Source: Whalleya microplaca (taxonomy: Eukaryota; Ascomycota; Sordariomycetes; Xylariales; Xylariaceae). From it: a DNA stretch of 64,000 nucleotides. The number at the start of each line of letters is the position of its first letter. Position 1 is the stretch's first letter. This document shows, piece after piece, positions 34,499-46,271 of this stretch. The position numbers were made by a program, and so were the translations under genes. Location: positions 310,001 through 374,000 of the forward strand of contig MU385743.1 in assembly GCA_022497155.1 (NCBI GenBank), in the 5' to 3' direction. The notes under the pieces are model-generated. The model ran no database searches. It saw only the letters and a program-made list of their open reading frames with translations, and was not told where the DNA came from.

Positions 34499-36224
34499 CT
34501 AGGATTTAGACAATCTTGTATTCTTTGTAGGAAGCGATATAGCTTTCGCTATTCCGGTATCGTCAAATTCAAAAACCGCTCTGCTCACAGCATCTTGACC
34601 AATAGAGTCAACGTCCTGCCATGTGATGCAAGTTGGCGTTCCCTGGTCCACGGGAGCATCCCTGTCCTGGAATACTGCAACGAACTGGTGCTGCGTCTTC
34701 GTTCTCACGTTAGTGGGATATAGCCTAAAGTCCAAGCTCTCAAGCTTGATACCCTTTGCCGCAGCGGCCTCGGCACGCAAGTCCGCTCCGCCTACCACTA
34801 GCTCCTTGACTACAAGCCCCGGACCCTCATCGGAGACGTGAAAAGCTGCACGGTTCCCCTCGCCCTCACCTACGAACTTCCCAGCGTACAGGGAGGCAGT
34901 CTCCTTCAACGCCAGCTGCTGCATCTCGACCAGCGCGAGCGACACGATATCGGCGTACACGTTCAGGTCCGGGTTCGCTTCGGTATCGTGCGCCAGGATC
35001 GCAAACCCCACGTTGAAGTCCGGCGCCAGCCCGAAGTAGCTGCTGTACTGCCCGATCACGCCGGTCTTCGTGAACACGTCCAGGATCGACGAGTTGGCGT
35101 ATTGTCCGGCGTGATAGATCTCCCACGGCCGCCCGACGCCGTTGCGCAGGTTCGAGGTGTCGGCGATCGGCTGCAGCCAGCGGCGCGTCTGCGCTGGTTT
35201 CAGGAGGCGCGAGGATAGCATTGCGTGTCCGGCTTTAGCGAGGTCGCTAGTGCTGCTGTACAGAGATAGCGCGGCTTGCTCACCCTTGGTGGAGGTGTTG
35301 AGGGATTGCCCGAATAAGGTTTGGGCTTTGTCTTTGCATATGAATCCGGTCTTTTCTAAGTGCAAGGGGTCTATGACTGATTTTGAGAAAATGTCGCTGT
35401 ATGTGCCCTTTTTGTGGGATTCGAGCGCGACGGCGACCAGTTGGTACGCTGCGTTCGAGATTATGGGTGTAGTGTCTGGGAGAAACAGCGCTGGTCGCGA
35501 AGCAAATGTGTCCAGGAAGTCTGCCAGAACAGTCAGCATCTTATATGGAAATACAATAATGGTGTTGTTACCTTTCGCATTGCAGGCCGCATCAACTTCA
35601 CAAGCATAAGCTGAGGGTTTGTTAGTACTGATTCGTAGAAGATAGAGAGAGGCAGGTCTACTGACAATCCCGAGCAAGGCCGGACATCTGAGATGTTAAA
35701 GCTCCAATCGTGATATCGTCCCAATTCACATGCGTCACTATATCGAAGGAGGAAGCATTTTTGGTGTTCTTCAGTTCTGGTAGGAAAGTCGTGATCGGAG
35801 TATCCCATTCCCTGTCACCCATCTCGGCTAACCATGCATATACAGTGAACAGTTGCGTCAGGGTCCCAACTGGGAATAGAGACTCGGCTGTCACGTTATC
35901 TGAAGTTTTCACTTCAGTAGCGGTATGGTGATACTCGAAAAATATAGGATCCGTGGTAGCATCTTCGGCGCCGGTATAGAGTACAACAGAGAAAGACGTT
36001 GTATTAGGTGTGATCTCGCCAAAGTCTTCGCTTTTGCCGGTCTGAACTAGCTTATCGAAGACGGCGGTGAAGTCTTGAGTAAGTGAAGCGACTGCCTTGG
36101 AAGTCTTGTCTATCGTGGGGGGCGAGAAATACGCCCTGAGAAGAGGGCAAGGCTGGTATGAGCTGGCGCTCACCGTGGCCGCCGCAAGGGCAATGCTTGA
36201 GTAGAACGAGAGTAGTGAATGCAT
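34499..36224 (-). CDS. Secreted beta-lactamase/transpeptidase-fold protein, catalytic residues missing
   Basis: Three exons: 36224-35666, 35610-35572 (39 bases) and 35520-34499, giving 539 residues. The second intron is 51 bp and in frame, so unspliced reading would add residues. The ATG at 36224 gives a signal peptide (MHSLLSFYSSIALAAATVSA). The fold is that of the fungal beta-lactamase-related serine hydrolases. Where active members have S-x-x-K, this protein has GTLTQ (Thr121 for Ser, Gln124 for Lys); where they have Y-x-N it has ISN (Ile220); the third motif region still reads TKTG followed by IGQYSSYFGL. The first two catalytic motifs are therefore gone while the rest is well kept, pointing to a secreted non-enzymatic homologue rather than a decayed gene. 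Related intact proteins occur in fungal secondary-metabolite clusters and in the secretome. Confidence 0.8.
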
Positions 36225-38634
36225 TGTCCTACAAAGGTTTTGGCACCAGAACAGAACAGAATAGTCAGTAAGCACCAGTTTCACTTCACGTCTGGGAATC
36301 TATCAGGGAGAGTTCACGGCTGTATTTATAATTGATACCTCTCCAGCAAGCCACAGGACACTGCACCTCGTGGCTCCTAATTTCTTTTCTTACTTACATA
36401 CCGCTGTGCGATAGTCTCCACTGCTGAAGATATAAGCCTCACGAGATTGCCCGCCTCGATGGGTAAGCAGTAACCCTGTTGGATGTTGAGGAAATCCCCC
36501 AGAATAAACAATGACCTACTCAATAGCCGAGAGTGCTATATGGATACAGACACAGGCACTGCCACAGAACTTAGAACCAAACGTACGGAGACATGTCAAA
36601 GGTTCCCCGTGTTAAAATCCAATACAATCCCTCCTATTAAATCCTTGCAGCCTAATTCAAGAAAGCTAAGCGCATTGCCATGTGGTGGTCGTCATCTTAT
36701 ATCTTCTTGGAGCTATGATATGCCTGTTGCTCTCGCAATCGGGAAATGCTTAGCTTCGTGCTCCGCAAAACATAAGCTTAAAGTATGCAAGGAGATTGCC
36801 AAGATTGATCTCAACAGTTAGGGGTCCACTCCACGCCGGCACTTGCCGTATCAACGGGACCCAAGGCGATGTTCGGGTCGGCCGCGTCTCCACTAACGAA
36901 GGATCTACAGCCTAGGCTGTCATAAATAGTCTATACGATACCGAAACCGAAGCCGATGCTTGATTACATACACGAGCTTATACTCAGCTATGTCAATGAG
37001 GCGAGGGCTTTGAACTGAATTGGAATAAATGCGCAGTCTTTCTTACCACCGGGAAATATTCATCCATTTTCAGGATGACTAACCTAGCCGTTGAATATGC
37101 TGGCGAATCAGGCATGATTGGAAGGCGAGGAGAAGGGCTTGGGTCGCCAGCCCTAAAGATTCAACAAGCGCCTCACATTTCAGCTGCAACTCTATGATTA
37201 ATGCGCCTGTGGCAGGTAACAAATGTTTGGTGTCTATTTGCTGACATTGGTCGCTGGCTCCCTATTGCCTGCCAGTTTCTAGTATTATGCTCTTGCAACA
37301 GCAATGAGTCACAATTGAGTACGTAGGTATCCAAGATGAAACAAGCGAGATTGCCATCAACGCAACAAGGAACCAATGAATAATAGGAGAAAACAAAATA
37401 CCAAATATTGTGAACTTACAAGTGACATTAACTCCGCAGACTTATTTGTATTTGTCGCGTGCTTAGACATATTGATTGTCATCTTGAACGCCTGAAGTCA
37501 CAGCAGTACAAAGCTAGAAATATTAAATATAATTAGAGGCAATGACTACCTAGTTAAAAATACAAGATGGATTGATAATTTGTCATTTGTCGCTTGTTAA
37601 GCATTTAATTCTCAAACGCGGTGTTTTCCAGTACCTGGGATATTCCCTTGGGCTCCTGCGCGGGCCATATCGGGAATCTATCGACCCCTTCTCCAGCTAC
37701 ATAAGGTAAGGGAGCAGTCACCCATGACACTTGACCTCGTCAAGATTCAATATACCTTTAGCCCGACCTTATAGGTCAATATACCATTCGTTTTGACTAC
37801 TCCTTCCTATGGTGGTAGTGAAACGAAGGGTTGATTGACTTGATTTAGCATTTTCAAGGGGCGGATGGTCTGCTACATATATCTGCCTAACACAATGCTA
37901 CAAGATGTCCTGTATTGCCCTAGTCCTTCACTCGTAAATGAACTTAAGAATAATCTAGATTTGACCACTTCTACACGTAAGAACTACGCCCTTAGAATTA
38001 AGGACGTGTGGTGGCTACCTCGACTCGTGCCAGTGTTGCTGAGCTGGACTACTATTTAAGTCTGATCCTTAATAGTGCTATCATTTACTGGTAGCGTATG
38101 CTACATGCTGCAAGTATATGGTATTCGATCCTACGTTTAGGTTCGTTACTAAAAGGCTTCCTGGTAGTAGAAATATAAATAGGTACGTCAAAGCACCACT
38201 TCGTAAGTGGATGAAGGTTATTATACTGATAAGATAAATTAAGTTCGATTTTCAACTATGCTATTGATATTTACTTTGTGACTCATTTCTAGCTTGGCAC
38301 TAAATTAATCCGAAGTCCAATCATACCTTTGTTGCTTTACTATTTGCTATGGGCTTTCTTCCTAACTGCCCTGTAGTTTTTGCCTGACAAAGAAGCGGGT
38401 CACTGAGGATTCCATTCACTTTGATTGCTATTGTACCCGCATATGCCTATGCAAGACAGGCAGGAAGGGCAGGAAGACAGGCAGAAAGACAGGAAAAATA
38501 ACCAAGAACTTCCCCATCTTGCATTGAAATCTTTCAACCAAGTCTCGGCAAACCCATCAAACCTCACGACATACAGACTTGCTTGCTGTACACCCCAGAA
38601 AGTCGATCATTGCCAGCTTTTTCTGCGCCTCGTC
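36225..38634. other. Long spacer, no supported gene
   Basis: About 2.4 kb. The 112-codon frame at 36483 begins without ATG and has no splice partner. Much of 36.9-38.4 kb is AT-rich. A short AGGCAGGAAG-type repeat near 38456 lies in the leader of the next gene. Confidence 0.5.
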
Positions 38635-39360
38635 ATGGCTCAACAAGATCTCGCCGCACCCGCCAGCCGGCTCTTAACCCTACCAATCGAAGTCCGACTC
38701 CAAATATACGGTTATATTGTTGACTCGCCCAAATCCTACGAGCGTGGTAAATCTCCGGGTTCCTCTGCTTTCTTTGTGGGCCTTCTCTGCGTATGCAGGC
38801 AGATCCATGCCGAGGTTACACCACTCATCTACAAGACCATTACCATCGACAGACCGCTGGATCACTGGAGTCAATTCCTCCACCAAATTGGCCCTCACAA
38901 TGTCTCGATGATCCGTAACCTCACGATTTACTACCCTAGCTTCGAACCGTCGGAGAGTCTACAAGTTCTTCAGAGTCTAACGAGACAAAACAACAACATC
39001 CAGACCCTGAAGGTAGAGGTAGAGGGCTCCGAAATAGACCAGCCCTTGAATATGATCCTCCTTGATCTAAAGTTTCTCAGCTATATATCGCGACTTAGAA
39101 ACGCCCAGGAAATCGAGCTCATCGGCGCATTCAACCCACTTTGGGGTTTCTTTCTTCACCAGCGACTGGGATTTATTCTTAGACGGGGCAACCTAGGAAG
39201 AGCATGGGGTCCATCATGGCAGTGGAGTCATTGGAGATTGATTAACCCGGCTCATCTATGTACGGAAGATTTGGCGGACTGTATCAAGCATCTGTCCCTT
39301 GATGGAGTCTACGACCAGAAGCGCCGAGTTGCAGGCCGGAGGAACTGGGTGGAAGTCTAG
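38635..39360 (+). CDS. F-box/2EXR-like protein
   Basis: Single exon; the frame is open upstream to 38425, but the ATG at 38635 places the conserved motif near the N-terminus, giving 241 residues. Residues 12-60 read RLLTLPIEVRLQIYGYIV followed later by LLCVCRQIHAEVTPLIY, the LP-E-R-IY and CRQ-E-PL-Y pattern of the fungal F-box-like/2EXR families, which are adaptor or unknown-function proteins abundant in filamentous ascomycetes. The rest is amphipathic without further motifs. Substrate or partner is unknown. Confidence 0.7.
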   Translation: MAQQDLAAPASRLLTLPIEVRLQIYGYIVDSPKSYERGKSPGSSAFFVGLLCVCRQIHAEVTPLIYKTITIDRPLDHWSQFLHQIGPHNVSMIRNLTIYYPSFEPSESLQVLQSLTRQNNNIQTLKVEVEGSEIDQPLNMILLDLKFLSYISRLRNAQEIELIGAFNPLWGFFLHQRLGFILRRGNLGRAWGPSWQWSHWRLINPAHLCTEDLADCIKHLSLDGVYDQKRRVAGRRNWVEV

Positions 39361-40451
39361 ACAACCCGAATCCAAGTAGAATGGATTGCGAGGTTTTAGA
39401 TACATAAATCAAGAATGCCTTCTACAAAACATTGGTTTACTGTCGTGATAGTGTGAGTTGTTGTAAATTCCTGTTTCTCATGGCAGCTCGGAAATACAGT
39501 GGTTTCGAGAGCTTGATATTTGGTAGGATTTTCTTGAAAGCTGTGAGACGATTACTTAGAACGAGACAACACACATCTCAGGTTTACAGATCAGTTACTG
39601 TCACGACAGCTTCTGAATAATAATTATCTTACAAAAACTGTGACACTTGCCAAAGAAGGGTAGAAGATGGGATAAAATGCATCTAGACTAAGATAACCAC
39701 AAGCTGAAAGACGTCCGCCTCAAAGGGGCAGGACTTAAAGCATGACCTCAATAGGGAAAAGAGAGAAATTCACATGTGTAGGCTTAAGGGATTCCATCAA
39801 GTACAACTGTATCAAGACATTTATCATCACGCAGTTCCCAAAATTATCGCCGGGGTTAAATTCTTCCCAGATCCTTGACAACAAAGGGAGCGAACACGTT
39901 TATGTAACGAAGCAGTTACCATAGGTCTTGATTTTGGTATTACAGAAAGCGTAGGAGAATTAATTACTTAGATTGATCGCTGGCTAGCTAAAAGAGAGTC
40001 TATCTAAAGGTCGGCGACTTGGAGTCTTACATATTCCTGAATAACCTCCTTATTGCAGGGGTATGTGCGGCTTAGCAAACCAGGTAACTGCCAAACCTGT
40101 ACTCCGTAATTGCCAAACATTTATGTGACTACCTAGTGCGGGGGAGAGAAAAGGTTGGGATGAACACTCAGGTTGTAACAGTTTCAGCAGGCGCACAGTT
40201 GTATTCCATGGGTTTGATCTGAACATCTGCATGACTATACATGCAATCTGATAGTCTATCTTCGCTTTTCGTTCACTACCAAGACCAACGGGGGTACGCT
40301 GGAGGTCTCATTGATCTATCGATCAGTCTACCGCTTAAAAGCTTGCCAACAACTCAACACCTATCACCCACAAAGACTAGCATCAAGTTTAGATTCCATC
40401 AATCCTAGTATCGTAGTCATAGTGATGGAGCAAAAATCTTTTTGCGCAAGT
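39361..40451. other. Intergenic, no gene seen
   Basis: Only short frames, no splice structure. Contains the 3' sides of two convergent genes. Confidence 0.5.
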
Positions 40452-42637
40452 CTAGTCCTCGTGTGCGGCTTCGGGTTTTTCGTCAGGCACAAGCCTACGA
40501 ACGCACTTGTATCCCCTGAATTTCCGCGCAGGAAGCCTTTCTTCGAACTGTATAAATATGGTATGGTTAGTAGCATGTTCCCCTGTAGCATTGGGCCAAA
40601 GTTTTATCACTTACCATCTCATCGATTTCTTCTAGTGTCCGGCCTAGGAGTACGTAATTAGTAACGAAGTGTGTTTTCCAAGTAAAACTCACACTTGCTT
40701 TATAGGGTCTATATGCTACCCTAGCAGGGAAGTTATCAGGGAGTAGAAAAACTGTAAACTAACCTTTGGCTTCTGGGAGGAAGAAATAGACCCATACCGC
40801 GCCTATGATTGAGCTTGGGAACCAGATGTAGCCATATCTCGGGCCCCAGTTCAGAGCATCCGGATTGATAAAATCTGGCAGGCGGAAGTCAGTTACGGTG
40901 AAACTGGACCCGCAGTGTAATGCAGGGAGAATTGAAGGTTGCTCGGAAGAAATCTGGGAAACTCACATGGTGCCGTAAAAGTAGTAAGCCATGCCGCGAA
41001 AAACCCGACAGCTGCTCCCAGTCCAAAGGTGTAACTGCGAAGTCGTTGCGAAGGTAGTTCACCACCGCTTACCCAGGAGTAAGTTGAAACCATACCCTAG
41101 CGAAATAATGTGTCAGTACTTGTTCATGTGTAGCCAGCACAGTGATATTCTCACGTTGTAACTCATCATGTACAAACATGATAAGGCCACAAGAACTTGA
41201 CCGGTGACGGTTGTCCCGGGGTTCTTGTCGTAGACCACCGCTACTATCAATTGCAGAATGCCACACGTAGTAAGACCGGACATTAAAAGAACGCGCCTGC
41301 GCCCGTAGCGAACTACGATTGAGGAGTTGATAATAAGGGCCACCAGCCCAATCGCACTAAGGACAGCGCCCATCCCGAAAGGGTCTGCTACTTTGGCCAT
41401 CGTGAAGAAGTATGCTTTGAACGCTAGATAGTATAGGAAGTCAGCAATAACATTCGCTTGGTTTCACCACGGCGGCTCTTACATATGATGAACATTGAGC
41501 CCGTAGAAGCTTGCAAGGTCACCGCGCAGACTGAAAGGATTGTACGTCTCCTGTCGATGGGATTCTTGAACATGTCCAGAACACCAACACTGCTACCGAG
41601 TTCACGCTCTTTTTCAATCGCAACCTGGATCTCCGTGGCCTCGGTCTTAACATCAGCCCCGGTTGGTCTCAGGAAGCGCAACGATTTGACCCCTTGGTCG
41701 ATGCGGTCCTGCAAAATCAACCATCGAGGCGATTCTGGAATGAAGAACATTCCAATGGCCAGGATAAATGGTACGATGTAGATGACTCCCAGTGGAATTA
41801 GATATGCCGATCGATCTTGCCGTGACGCAGTAGCCCAGTCGACAATGGTGCCGAGCAAGGTGCCCTGTAAGCCACATTAGAAGCGAGCTCAGGGGAACAA
41901 TTCGGTCAATCTCTTACAAATGAGGTAGAGAACTGAAACACCGACAAGAACAGCCCACGATACTTAGCCGGACTACTCTCTTGGATATACAACTGCGAGA
42001 AGGTCATGAAGTAGCCGTTCGCGAGCCCGTTCAGCAGGCGTCCGACGTAAAGAGCATTGATATCCGTCGTCGTCATCATAATGATATTAGAGACGACGCA
42101 GCCTACACAGGCTAGCCATATACACGCCCTCCGTCCGAACTTGGCGGCGACGACGCCGGCGGTGGCTGAGCTGATGAACGCGCCGAGCGTCATCAGCGAC
42201 GAGATCAGTTGTTGCCGCACAGTCGAGATATTCCATCCAATCGTCGTGTTTGGCGCTTCGTGGCCGTATATCTATTCGAAGACTGTTCATATTTGTACTC
42301 AACATAACATGGGGACGCTTCGACGTACCTTAAGGAAGCCTGGCATGGCTTGTAAGCCTCCTATCTAAAACATGGTAAGTTAGTAATTGAGATTTCAGGG
42401 GAAATCCAAGGAGAACATTCGAGTCCTGAGAGCTACCTCAGAACCCAAGCATTTCTGAGCATGCTCCTCCAAGAACCAACGAGTTTCCAAGATGACGAAA
42501 CCAGAGTAGCAATAATTCCGATCTATACATACCAACCCAAAGTCAACACCATATTGGAACGGCGACAGGACCATAAGTCCACAAGCCAGGAAGCAGCGCC
42601 AGTGTTCTCTTATCGTCTCGCCGTCTTTAGTCGCCAT
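40452..42637 (-). CDS. MFS sugar transporter, nine exons
   Basis: Exons on the minus strand: 42637-42533, 42364-42329, 42271-41918, 41864-41483, 41423-41155, 41096-40967, 40874-40764, 40643-40615, 40547-40452, giving 503 residues. Every junction keeps phase and restores family motifs: SPFQYGVDFGL joined to IGGLQAMPGFLK; GRRACIW in loop 2-3; YLIPLG; PESPRWL; RYGRRRVLL in the second half; and the ending LPEAKGRTLEEIDEMFEERL followed by RKFRGYKC. These are signatures of fungal hexose/maltose-type H+ symporters of the plasma membrane. The exon for the loop around YGHEAPNTTIGW is spliced from a 57-bp intron. The number of introns is high for this family. Two candidate CreA sites lie about 215-235 bp upstream, consistent with glucose repression. 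The exact sugar is unknown. Confidence 0.85.
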
Positions 42638-44282
42638 CGTCCCTATTGCTCTCACGCGTATGTTTTCTGCCCAGGTACAATATGCAAAGAAGTGTAAACT
42701 TAGATAACTACTCTCTGACGGTATTTACAGGATATTTACACACGCACGAAAGGATGCAAACCCTGTAAGTGCCGAAGAGGCCCTTGGCATAGTGCAGAGC
42801 GCCAAGTTATACCCATACCCTGGTCGGTCCGTTTCCCCATGTTGGTCCGCTTCCCCAGGTTGATCCCCAGGTTGGGGGAATGTGGAGGAGGAGCCTGTAT
42901 TGCAGTAGTGCTCTGCCTGTCTCCGTATACGGTCTAGCCATTTATTAGGCTGTAGTGTCCCCTTTGGGGCACTGGATACTACGACGTTAGATGAAGATCG
43001 GATTTACCCGAGCGAATTGTCGACATTGAAATACCTCAGCCTTTTCACCAATGAAACCCGCTGGGAACTAGACACTCTCTTAAGTGTAAGTGGCTGAAAG
43101 GTGGCTATAATACACACGGGATGAAATTTCAGACCAAGAAGTGTAGAAGGTCTAGCCCCATCTTCATGGGGCATCAAGACTAGTTATAAGTGATATCAAT
43201 AGCATGGATCTCGGCGTTGGAGAGTGGCACTAATTCTCGGAGAATTACATGAGAATGCTTTATGTTATAGCACAGAGTGAGTATGCGAAGGTCAAGCTTC
43301 CCTTGGACCATGGCATAGATGTGAGATCAACAGACACATGAACTGCTGTGTGAACATTTAGATCATATTGGGGGCGATAAGCTAGGTTCTACATCAACTC
43401 TTATATGAGCGTACTGAGTGACCTATAATTTTGAAAAGCAAGATTTACAAATATAGTAAGTTAAGATAGAAGTATCTCAAGTTCAACTCACACGAGTTTC
43501 ATACTCAGCCCCCTTAAAATTCTTGAGTATGATAACACTTGACTTGAGTTGAATTGAAAACTTCCCAAGTACGCAGACCCGAATGAACTAGATGTAGGGA
43601 ACTAAGCCTCCCTTGATAGGCTTTCTCTATGTTACAACTATGTCTATCACAGTTATTGTGTATGTAAGTGACATTTTGAGTGTTGTAACCACCTAGGTGA
43701 CTCTTCCCGAAGGGTGACAAGACCTCTCTTCAGTACTAAGCGCTCGGCGCCACTATTCAGCCAAGCTCCATAATAAAAGGGGCAACTACCCCTATCTTGA
43801 CAGATCCTTAGGTAGTCAACTGGATGAACAATAACTCCGACTTCCATATCGGATATTGATATTTTCATGTTCAATGTAAATAATTACATATTAGTTGTGT
43901 CGAGTTATCAAACTATGTACGTAGATTTTATATCATCCAGTATTTTCGCTAGAGGACCTCGCTAAATCATGATTCCAACATCTTTTTCTTTAGCGATAAT
44001 GACTCCTGGCGCCGCTCATGTGCCTCTTTCCGTGGCATCCGGGATGATCGCTCGAAGTTCTGCCCGTCTCAGCATCCATGAGCTCCACGCTACATGCGTG
44101 GCCTAGTGCTTGTACCATTCGACCGGATTGAATACCTAGGCCCCCTATGAAGCGTCTACCTTAGAGGGCGGCGGCATGGTGTATCCGAGATACACACTCT
44201 CCCAGCGTGCTCTTCAAGTCTCCGTAGGATATAGCCTCACGCCGCAACTAATCTTAACTCCAACTCGCCACGCCGGACCTAC
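42638..44282. other. Intergenic region with sugar-transporter promoter
   Basis: The left end holds the transporter promoter with candidate CreA sites; the rest (43.0-44.0 kb) is AT-rich, with only short frames. No gene supported. Confidence 0.5.
42825..42871. promoter_or_regulatory. Candidate CreA sites in a small direct repeat
   Basis: CCCCAG occurs at 42853-42858 and 42865-42870 (CTGGGG on the minus strand, fitting SYGGRG), inside a repeated GGTCCGYTTCCCCA word (from about 42826 and 42844). Closely spaced CreA sites are the kind known to be effective; the location about 220 bp upstream of the sugar-transporter ATG fits carbon catabolite repression. Binding is not shown. Confidence 0.4.
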
Positions 44283-45213
44283 TCAATCACTCCCCTCCTC
44301 AACCTCCTCAACAGTAACCCCCCGCGGCGCCTGCTGTGACGCTCCATCCCCACCACCACTCGCCGCCGTCCTCAAATACCCCTCCCGCTCTAGCTGGTCC
44401 GCCTCCTCGGGCTCCATCAGCCCGCCCCGGCCCTTGCCCTTATCCAGCTTCATGCGCACGGCGGTGGGCACGAACGCGCTGACGGCCTCCTTGCGCAGGT
44501 CGCGCACGATGGGCTTCGCCTCGTACACGGTCTTGGCCTCCACCACCACAGGTGGCGTCGTCTCCTGCCCCCGCCCCCGTTGTCCGCCTAGCGGCGTGTC
44601 GTTTGCGTTCCGCGGTGCGTTGGATGGGTTGTGGTTGGGGTTTGAGGCGGCGGCCCGCCGCTTCGCGTACCACTTGTCCATCTCCTCCTTTGAGATGGGC
44701 GGTGGTGTATCCCGCGGCATCGGGATGTTCCTCACGTCGTCGGGGACCTCGCCGTCGCTGCTGTCGTCGTCGTTACCTCCACCGCCTCGTCTCCTCTTGC
44801 CTAGGACGCCGTTCCCGCCGTGGCCATCACCGCTGAAACCGCCGCCACGCCCGAATTTGGGCGCCCTGTCGCCGAGCGCCTCTCGTGCCTTGTTGACGGC
44901 CTTGAGGTCGCGCTCGAGGCCCTCGAGGACGGACTCCTCGTGTTTGGAGAGCTTGCCGCCGTTGGTGGTGATCTGTTTCAGGTCCTCGATTTGCTTTTGT
45001 ATCCGCTCGGGGTTGCGGGTCGCGAGTTTTTCGTTCCGGCGGTTGACGGCTTCGGATTTTCCTGCAAGTAGGAAGAGGTTAGTCTAGGTGTTTTGTTGTG
45101 TGGTTTGGTTTGGTTTGGTTTGCTGGGGGCGAATATATACCCTTTTTGATGGCTTTGGCTTTCTCGGCTTTGCGCTGGGCTTGGACGGGGTTGAAGTTGC
45201 GTTCCTTCGCCAT
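44283..45213 (-). CDS. WBP11-like (WW-domain-binding protein 11 family) nuclear protein
   Basis: Two exons, 45213-45141 and 45061-44283, giving 283 residues. The start MAKERNFNPVQAQRKAEKAK joined over the intron to KKGKSEAVNRRNEKLATRNP is the conserved N-terminus of the WBP11 family, splicing-associated nuclear proteins that bind WW domains through proline motifs. A helical EDLKQI...EESVLEGLERDLKAV segment follows, then a Gly-rich basic stretch (KRRRGGGGNDDD), DIRN-like DVRNIPMPRDTPPPISKEEMDKW and a C-terminal acidic end (VEEVEEGSD). Compared with animal WBP11, the long Pro-rich region is absent, as usual in fungi. The intron lies in the same strongly conserved block, which supports the join. 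Confidence 0.8.
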
Positions 45214-45706
45214 GGTGATCGATTGTATGGGAGTAGACTTTATAAACGAATTGGTGGCTGTGAGATATGCAGCAGCTACTAAACTTGCAAGTTCTGTAGA
45301 TACATAGGATGACGATAAGGATGAATGATATCAGCCTTGTGCTATCGCCGTAGAAAGCCGTAAGAAAAGAAAGGTACAGGACGCTGGACACAGTAAATAA
45401 TCGAGTTTACACACCGTAAGAACCGGTCGATCCCAAATACTGGAAGGCACAGTGTGGGCAGTGACACCCCGCTGTAGATTCCACTAATAGCGATAAGATG
45501 AGGCAGATAAGCACAGATACGGCTGATAGCCTGATACACCATCCCAGCTAGCTCGATTAGGTAACCCTGGCAGCCTGGGGTCCCGACTGCTGCATGTAAT
45601 TTGCAGGGTACCCCTGCCCAATTGGCTAGTGCTGTTTCAATCTTTATTATTAGTGGCTGCCGGGGTGACAGTTGTTGACTTTACGTCGTGCAAGAATGCG
45701 AACCCC

Positions 45707-45752
45707 GCCATTGCAGCCATTGCAGCCATTGCAGCCATTGCAGCCATTGCAG
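45707..45752 (+). repeat. 9-bp tandem repeat GCCATTGCA x 5
   Basis: About five perfect head-to-tail units. It is in frame with no gene. Confidence 0.85.
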
Positions 45753-46082
45753 CTGTTATTGCATATCTACAAGGCATTGGAGCCCAATCGCGATCAACTA
45801 TTCTTAATCAACTTGATCGATCAACTTAACTTAAGCAGCTTAAGCAACTTGTATTAAACACAGGCATTAGACACCCAAGCATCACATCACATACGCATAC
45901 TTTTTGTTGTTGTTGTTTCTCTTCGTGATCACTGATCAGCCGTTGTGCATGGCGCCCGCATCCAGATCTCTTCTTCTCCCTGCATCTTGCATTTGATCCA
46001 TTTCAGCATCACAAGTGGATTTGATCTGCTTTTGTTTTCCCAACTACCAACTACCAACTGCCAACTGCCTCACTTTCATATA

Positions 46083-46160
46083 TCATCATCGTCACCATCG
46101 TCACCATCGTCACTGTCATCACCACTACTACTACCACTACCACCACCACCACCATCAGCT
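46083..46160 (+). repeat. Trinucleotide-rich tract (ATC/ACC/ACT)
   Basis: ATCATCATCGTCACCATCGTC followed by CACTACTACTACCACTACCACCACC, lying about 110-190 bp upstream of the Dbf2-type ATG, probably in its 5' untranslated region. Confidence 0.8.
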
Positions 46161-46271
46161 GCTCTTGCGGCCAGCCCCTCCTTGTACTTTTGTACCAAAC
46201 AACATATCCTCTTCCTTCTTCCTTACTATCACTCAGCTGTCGGTCATTTTTTGACACTGTAAGAATCCACA

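Larger units (their letters stand above)
45214..46271. promoter_or_regulatory. Divergent promoter region of WBP11-like and Dbf2 genes
   Basis: About 1 kb with two simple repeats: a 9-bp GCCATTGCA array (about 45707-45752) and a CAT/CAC-type trinucleotide tract (about 46083-46160) in the likely 5' leader of the kinase gene. No coding region. Confidence 0.55.
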
